In this document: piece after piece, positions 16,524-20,309 of the stretch
Layout: every line of letters begins with the position of its first letter
Position numbering within the stretch: position 1 is the first letter of the stretch
NCBI GenBank assembly: GCA_023425865.1
Contig: JAFABV010000083.1
Coordinates: 1 to 20,309, forward strand
Origin: Bacteroidota bacterium
GTDB lineage: Bacteria > Bacteroidota > Bacteroidia > Bacteroidales > Bacteroidaceae
Reading direction: 5' to 3'
Length of the DNA: 20,309 nucleotides
Notes under the pieces: model-generated
Seen by the model: only the letters and a program-made list of their open reading frames with translations
Told to the model about the DNA's origin: nothing
Databases searched by the model: none
Program-made: the position numbers and the translations under genes

Positions 16524-16568
16524 TCTCTCCCGCCGTATCACCATGATACCGCGGGAGAGATTTTTTTT
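16524..16568 (+). terminator. Strong intrinsic terminator of the nuo operon
   Basis: Left arm TCTCTCCCGC (16524-16533) pairs perfectly with GCGGGAGAGA (16551-16560). Inside this a C-C mismatch is followed by GTATCA (16535-16540) pairing with TGATAC (16544-16549) around a 3-nt loop. Eight T follow at 16561-16568. It starts 28 nt after the nuoN stop. Confidence 0.95.
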
Positions 16569-16611
16569 GCGCGCTTTTATATAAGTCACGAGAGCGACAC
16601 AGCCTTTTGAA

Positions 16612-16633
16612 CCCGCAGACGCGGGATTTTTTT
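16612..16633 (+). terminator. Second, smaller terminator-like hairpin
   Basis: CCCGC (16612-16616) pairs with GCGGG (16621-16625) around a 4-nt loop, followed by A and seven T (16627-16633). It is about 45 nt after the main nuo terminator, in plus orientation. It may act as a back-up before the lactonase gene. Confidence 0.6.
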
Positions 16634-16716
16634 CTCCGTTTGTCTCATTGTTTTTGCCCAATCATATACTTAAACACGCTTTTGGGCGTTATTATATACA
16701 TTAATCATAATGCACG

Positions 16717-17808
16717 ATGAAAAAACAAATATTGATGATGGCAACTACTCTACTGACAGCCTTGAGCGTAAGCGCGGCCGATGAACTCCGTATGTTGGTG
16801 GGTACTTATACCGGCTCGGGGAGCAAGGGCATATATAGTTTCCGCTTCAACCAAGCCACGGGTGAGGCCCTGTTGCTCGATTCTGTAGAGGCGGGCAACC
16901 CCTCGTATCTCGCTATTTCGGCTGACGGACGTATGGTGTACGCCGTCAACGAATATTCTGACGCCGACCAAGCCGCCTTGTCGTCGTTCCGCTTCGACCC
17001 TACGTCGGGGCATCTCACCTTTGTCAACAAGCAGCTTACAGGGGGCGGTGACCCGTGCTATGTGGAGACCAACGGACAGATAGCGCTCACCGCCAACTAC
17101 ACCCGTGGGTCGATGAGCGTGTTTCCCCTTATGCCCGACGGGGTGTTGGGACAACGTGTCAACTTGTTTGAAGGGCATGCACGTGCCGCGGCGGCCGCGC
17201 CCCAGCACTTGCCGCACGTGCATATGACGCGTTTTACGCGCGACGGCTATATTCTTGCCACTGATTTCAGTGCCGACCAGTTGCTGCGCTTCAGGGTGAA
17301 GGGTCAGCAGGTGACGCCCCTCGGCGTGGCCGGCACGCTGTTGGCGGGATCCGCGCCTCGCCACATCGCCCTCTCCAACGATGAGAAGCGGGTCTATGTG
17401 ATGAGCGAGCTGGGTGGCACGGTGACAGTGTTTGCCCATCGCAAGGGCAAGCTCCGTAGGTTGCAGACGGTGGTTTCTGACAGCGTTGGAGGCAGAGGTG
17501 GAGCCGATATCCATCTCTCGGCCGACGGTCGTTATCTCTACGCCTCCAACCGTCTCAAGGCCGACGGCATCTCGGTCTTTCGCGTTGACCAGCGCACCGG
17601 ACTTCTCCATAAGGTGGGCTATCAGCTCACGGGCATCCATCCCCGCAACTTCATCATCACGCCCAACGACCGTTATTTGCTCTGTGCCTGTCGCGACAGC
17701 AATGTGATACAGGTGTTTGAGCGTGATACCGTAACGGGATTGCTCACCCTTCGACACACCATTTCCCTGCCCAAGCCGGTGTGCGTCAAGTTTGCGCCGG
17801 TACAGTAA
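16717..17808 (+). CDS. Exported 7-bladed beta-propeller lactonase (6-phosphogluconolactonase family)
   Basis: 363-residue protein of the lactonase/YbhE beta-propeller family (Pfam lactonase, 7-bladed). It begins with a clear Sec signal peptide (MKKQILMMATTLLTALSVSA, cleavage near residue 20), so the enzyme should act in the periplasm. Propeller motifs recur: LVGTYTGSGSKGIYSF (27-42), GNPSYLAISADGRMVYAVNE (60-79), APRHIALS (213-220), GADIHLSADGRYLYASNR (262-279) and GIHPRNFIITPNDRYLL (306-322). Family members hydrolyse sugar lactones. Enterobacterial Pgl is cytosolic and acts on 6-phosphogluconolactone, but the signal peptide makes a phosphorylated cytosolic substrate doubtful here, so no symbol is given. 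It sits downstream of two terminators and has its own, unidentified, promoter; the next gene starts 25 nt after its stop. Confidence 0.9.
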   Translation: MKKQILMMATTLLTALSVSAADELRMLVGTYTGSGSKGIYSFRFNQATGEALLLDSVEAGNPSYLAISADGRMVYAVNEYSDADQAALSSFRFDPTSGHLTFVNKQLTGGGDPCYVETNGQIALTANYTRGSMSVFPLMPDGVLGQRVNLFEGHARAAAAAPQHLPHVHMTRFTRDGYILATDFSADQLLRFRVKGQQVTPLGVAGTLLAGSAPRHIALSNDEKRVYVMSELGGTVTVFAHRKGKLRRLQTVVSDSVGGRGGADIHLSADGRYLYASNRLKADGISVFRVDQRTGLLHKVGYQLTGIHPRNFIITPNDRYLLCACRDSNVIQVFERDTVTGLLTLRHTISLPKPVCVKFAPVQ

Positions 17809-17833
17809 CCGCCATCCCATCACTTCTCAGCCT

Positions 17834-19153
17834 ATGGCCTCACGTCAACTTCGCCTGAAGCGGTTTATCGACCGCTGTTGCCAAGAGATGCACGACACTC
17901 GGCGTGTCAATTTCTCGGAGCGTCCCCGTGCCTACCTCTTGCAGCGGTGCTATATGGTGTACCACAACCTCTTTGTGCGCAACCATTGGGGCTTTGCTGC
18001 CCAACTCACGTTTAATACCATGATGGCCATCATCCCTGTGTTTGCCATCATCTTCGCCGTGGGGCGTGGCTTTGGGTTTGAAGAGAATATCGTGGCGTGG
18101 TGCCGGGAAGTGTTTGCCAGTCAGCCACAGGTCGCCAGTGCCATAGTAGAACTCTCTACATCGTATATCCATTACACCCATACAGGCGTGGTCATCGGCA
18201 TAGGACTGCTGTTTATGGTTTGGAGCGTGGTGTCGCTCTTCGACAATGTGGAAGGGGTGTTCAACCATATCTGGGGCGTGACCTTAGAGCGCAACTTCGG
18301 CCGGAAGGTCATCGACTATACCGCCATAGTGTTTCTTGTGCCTCTTGTCATCGTGTTTTACTCAGGTCTCACGGTGTTTTTCTATTCGGTGCTCAACTAC
18401 CTCCCCGAGTTTCAGGTGCTCACCCCGGCCATGAAACTGTTGTTGAAGTTTGCCACGCCGTTGGTGCTGCTGTGGCTCTCATTCCTCCTGCTCTACATGG
18501 GTATACCCAATACCAAGGTACGGCTTCAGCATGTATGGATTCCGGCGCTGTTGGCCAGCCTGTGCTTCATAGGTTTGCAGACGTTCTATGTGCATGTGCA
18601 GGTCATCCTCACCAGCTATAGCGTCATTTATGGTTCGTTGGCGGCTCTTCCCCTGTTTATGGTATGGCTGCAGGCATCGTGGTTTATTACCATTGGTTTT
18701 GCGGAGTTCGGTCATGCCAACCAGAACCTCAGCTCGGGTATAGCGGGCGAGGGCGAAGCAATCAGTGTGGTCGACCTGATGGAACACTGCCTGCTCATCC
18801 TGCATCTCATTTGCCGTCGGCAGCGTGACGAGACGCGGCCGTGCCGACTGAGCGATCTGCAGCGTGTGACGGGGTATGCCACCTCACACATCATCGACTG
18901 TCTGCATCGGCTCGAAGACGCACGCTTTATCTTGGGCGTACATGTCAAAGGGGGCGACCCTGCCTACACGCCGAGCCGCGACACGGTGCGCCTCACGGTG
19001 GGAACGGTGGTCACGGCACTCGCCATCCATCCGCGGCGTGAGTCGTCGCGCGAGGAGCGGTGGCACATCAACGATCACGTGCGCCAGCATGTGGCCGCAA
19101 TCCTGAAGACCGGTGTGGATGCGCTGGATGAAATCAAGGTAATGGACGTGTGA
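17834..19153 (+). CDS. YihY/BrkB (former RNase BN) family membrane protein with winged-helix-like tail
   Basis: Inner-membrane protein of unresolved biochemical role, 439 residues from the ATG at 17834. An alternative ATG at 17792 would overlap the lactonase gene by 17 nt and add 14 polar residues; 17834 is preferred. The YihY core covers about 35-295 with six hydrophobic segments. Visible family features are WGFAAQLTFNTMMAIIPVFA (52-71), FYSVLNYLPEF near 183-193 and YGSLAALPLFMVWLQASW (266-283). The C-terminal 130 residues are soluble. They contain a region resembling a winged helix (about 312-370, with RLSDLQRVTGYATSHIIDCL), an arrangement I associate with Bacteroidota homologues. The gene follows the lactonase by 25 nt, so they are probably co-transcribed. 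The old RNase BN name for this family is a known misassignment. Confidence 0.9.
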   Translation: MASRQLRLKRFIDRCCQEMHDTRRVNFSERPRAYLLQRCYMVYHNLFVRNHWGFAAQLTFNTMMAIIPVFAIIFAVGRGFGFEENIVAWCREVFASQPQVASAIVELSTSYIHYTHTGVVIGIGLLFMVWSVVSLFDNVEGVFNHIWGVTLERNFGRKVIDYTAIVFLVPLVIVFYSGLTVFFYSVLNYLPEFQVLTPAMKLLLKFATPLVLLWLSFLLLYMGIPNTKVRLQHVWIPALLASLCFIGLQTFYVHVQVILTSYSVIYGSLAALPLFMVWLQASWFITIGFAEFGHANQNLSSGIAGEGEAISVVDLMEHCLLILHLICRRQRDETRPCRLSDLQRVTGYATSHIIDCLHRLEDARFILGVHVKGGDPAYTPSRDTVRLTVGTVVTALAIHPRRESSREERWHINDHVRQHVAAILKTGVDALDEIKVMDV

Positions 19154-19230
19154 TACCTTAGCCTCGCCGCGCTGCCAACTCTTTGTTGCTATGCGCCTCC
19201 TCTGGGTCGCAGATGCGCAACTCGCTAATT

Positions 19231-19248
19231 TCTGCGGCTCTGCGTGCC
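19231..19248. repeat. TCTGCGGCTCTGCGTGC repeat, copy 1 of 3
   Basis: TCTGCGGCTCTGCGTGCC occurs exactly at 19231-19248 and 19268-19285. Its first 17 bases recur at 19520-19536. The sequence contains the internal doublet CTGCG-CTGCG. Copies 1 and 3 are preceded by GATGCGCAACTC (19212-19223 and 19501-19512), so a larger unit including this prefix is repeated. Confidence 0.85.
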
Positions 19249-19313
19249 CATCTCTTTCTACTATAACTCTGCGGCTCTGCGTGCCAAAAAATTCCGCGTG
19301 AACTACCCACCAC

Positions 19314-19418
19314 CTCGCATGTTTTTTTTAACACGGATAACACGGAAATCTCGGAATTGCCATCCGGCACACCTTGATACTACGGATCATCGCGACGCGA
19401 TGGGCGGATGCCACGGAA
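19314..19418. repeat. Direct repeat copy A (about 105 bp, hairpin-bearing)
   Basis: Aligns with 19567-19672 at roughly 88% identity by eye. Shared landmarks are CTCGCATG, a T-rich run, ACACGGAT, CACGGAAAT, CGGAATTGCCATCCGGCACA, TTGATACTACGGA and GCGATGGGCGGATG. Inside are an inner hairpin CATCGC-gac-GCGATG (19388-19402) and an outer pairing CATCCG (19361-19366) with CGGATG (19405-19410). Confidence 0.85.
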
Positions 19419-19566
19419 ACCTGCATGCGTTCATTTCCTTTCTCTATTACTCCTCGGGCCATCGGCCCTCTGCTGACAATCCCTCTCTCTCCGCATCGAA
19501 GATGCGCAACTCCCAACTCTCTGCGGCTCTGCGTGCAACAAAAACACCTGCGTGAAACCACTACCT

Positions 19567-19672
19567 CTCGCATGGTTATTTTTAACACGGATGGCACGGA
19601 AATTTCGGAATTGCCATCCGGCACATTTTGATACTACGGAACATCGCTTTGCGATGGGCGGATGGGACGGAA
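19567..19672. repeat. Direct repeat copy B (about 106 bp, hairpin-bearing)
   Basis: Second copy of the 105-bp unit, about 254 bp downstream of copy A. The inner hairpin is CATCGC-ttt-GCGATG (19642-19656): stem identical to copy A, all three loop bases different. The outer stem CCATCCG (19614-19620) pairs with CGGATGG (19659-19665), one pair longer than in copy A. Confidence 0.85.
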
Positions 19673-19728
19673 GCTGCCACCCCTACCTCCTGCTTGTTTT
19701 CCCCGAAGGGGATAAACTCTTGATAGGG

Positions 19729-19778
19729 CACGGTTGGCACGCATGGCGACCGCAGGGAGACATGACGTGCCTACCGTG
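19729..19778. repeat. Long imperfect inverted repeat
   Basis: CACGGTTGGCACG (19729-19741) pairs with CGTGCCTACCGTG (19766-19778) at 12 of 13 positions, with a 24-nt loop. A small perfect hairpin, TCCCC-GAA-GGGGA (19700-19712), lies just upstream. No T-run follows, so it is not a standard terminator. Confidence 0.7.
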
Positions 19779-19800
19779 TCTACGCTTGCGCCGGATGGAA

Positions 19801-19889
19801 GAACTCTGTAGGAGTTCAACATTTTCAAGAACTGCAGTTGGCGTCATGTGTTGTTGGTTGCGGACGCCTGTTGAACTCTTACAGAGTTC
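19801..19889. repeat. Inverted pair of self-complementary 20-mers beside the IS
   Basis: GAACTCTGTAGGAGTTCAAC (19801-19820) and the reverse complement of 19870-19889 match at 19 of 20 positions, separated by 49 nt. Each arm is also its own hairpin (GAACTC - 5 nt - GAGTTC). The right arm ends 20 nt before the transposase stop, so it may lie at or just outside the insertion-element terminus. Confidence 0.75.
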
Positions 19890-20309
19890 TACGCAAGTTC
19901 GGGATAAGATTAGTATGCAAACAGCTCCAATTGCCTTGTCTTTTCCACATGCACAGGCAGTGCCTCTGGTTTGTTGTCAAAGAAGCAGTAGGCAGTGAGA
20001 GCCGAGCACAGGTTCATGATGAAATTATGTATGGAGCGGTGGCGTGAATGCACGAGGTTTGCTTTGTTCTTGAGTAGTTCGTTAATGCATTCAATGATGT
20101 ACCTCTTTCTGAGTAGAATCTTGTCCCGCATGGGCATGAGTTTATTCTTCATATTGGCTTTGAGCCCATGCACAAGATGGATCCCCTGGTCGAAAAGACG
20201 CTCGAAGAGTTCCTGCTTGATATAGCCTCTGTCGGCGAACACCTTCCCATAGAGTTCCTTGGTGAACACCTCCCACACCCGACTGTCTCGATCATCAACG
20301 TTCGCCCCT
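19890..20309. mobile_element. IS982-family insertion sequence, partial (right part beyond window)
   Basis: Assigned from the transposase alone. IS982 elements are about 1 kb with one gene and short terminal inverted repeats, so the end nearest the transposase 3' side should lie within a few tens of bases of 19910. The other end is outside the window, so the terminal repeats cannot be paired; 19890, just after the palindromic 20-mer, is a provisional limit. Target duplication cannot be tested. Confidence 0.6.
19910..20309 (-). CDS. IS982-family transposase, C-terminal part (5' end beyond window)
   Basis: The minus strand is open from the right edge to a TAA at 19910-19912, giving 133 codons including the stop. 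A GTG at 20278 is not the true start, because the frame continues upstream with GANVDDRDSR, resembling the NxDDR segment of DDE transposases of this family. Diagnostic motifs are FADRGYI (catalytic Asp), LRKRYIIECINELLKN (catalytic Glu) and VHSRHRSIHNFIMNL, which together point to IS982. The protein would cut and paste its own element. The visible part shows no stop or frameshift, so the gene could be intact. It lies next to repeat-rich DNA and is read toward the YihY-family gene. Confidence 0.88.
   Translation of the reverse strand, partial: GANVDDRDSRVWEVFTKELYGKVFADRGYIKQELFERLFDQGIHLVHGLKANMKNKLMPMRDKILLRKRYIIECINELLKNKANLVHSRHRSIHNFIMNLCSALTAYCFFDNKPEALPVHVEKTRQLELFAY

Larger units (their letters stand above)
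19154..19909. other. Gene-free, repeat- and hairpin-rich region
   Basis: About 750 bp between the YihY-family gene and the transposase hold no convincing gene. Short frames exist on both strands but shift with the repeats. The contents are three copies of an 18-mer, a diverged 105-bp direct repeat, a long inverted repeat and a pair of self-complementary 20-mers, listed separately. No terminator for the YihY-family gene is obvious. Confidence 0.75.

Noticed and set aside
16750..17823. 357-codon minus-strand open frame across the lactonase gene
   Set aside because: It mirrors the length of the lactonase gene, has no motif, and the plus strand shows a signal peptide and propeller repeats.
19158..19624. 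Two minus-strand frames beginning MPDGNSEISV in the repeat region
   Set aside because: They share only the part encoded by the direct repeat and diverge or change frame outside it; both rely on GTG starts. The similarity is explained by the DNA repeat.

Overview
The window looks like a chromosomal segment from a moderately GC-rich member of the Bacteroidota, most likely Prevotellaceae. Evidence for this: a complex I operon in the Bacteroidota arrangement (nuoA-B-CD-H-I-J-K-L-M-N, with C and D fused and E, F and G absent), two promoters with the phylum's TAnnTTTG -7 box, a KDO-synthesis pair beside an MscS-family channel, and an IS982-type transposase. Genus assignment is inference.

Left block, minus strand (about 1-5558). 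Reading in the direction of transcription there is a large MscS-type mechanosensitive channel, kdsA (KDO-8-phosphate synthase), kdsD/kpsF (arabinose-5-phosphate isomerase) and an exported phospholipase D/cardiolipin-synthase-like protein that runs off the left edge. mscS and kdsA overlap and kdsD and the PLD gene are 2 nt apart, so this is probably one envelope-related operon. KdsD makes the arabinose-5-phosphate that KdsA condenses with PEP on the way to lipopolysaccharide KDO.

Divergent spacer (5559-6262). About 700 bp without a convincing gene. It holds a -7 box facing each way, an exact four-copy 23-bp tandem array with a palindromic TATATA core, and a G-run cluster that could form a G-quadruplex.

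Central block, plus strand (6263-16496). Ten genes encode an 11-subunit-equivalent complex I: the quinone-reducing Q module (B, CD, I) and the membrane arm (A, H, J, K, L, M, N). The NADH-oxidising N module (E, F, G) is missing, as is usual in this phylum, so the electron donor is not specified by this locus. Genes are tightly spaced (overlaps at A/B and J/K), and the operon ends in a strong intrinsic terminator. NuoM lacks the usual TM7 lysine.

Right block (16717-19153, plus). An exported 7-bladed beta-propeller lactonase and a YihY/BrkB-family membrane protein with a C-terminal winged-helix-like tail, probably co-transcribed.

Right edge (19154-20309). About 750 bp of gene-free, repeat-rich DNA: diverged direct repeats with conserved nested hairpins, a long inverted repeat, and a pair of self-complementary 20-mers. 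Next to it is the 3' part of an IS982-family transposase (minus strand) cut by the window edge. I saw no tRNA, rRNA or CRISPR array. I did not find a clearly new biological system; the most unusual material is the two repeat-bearing spacers and the NuoM substitution.
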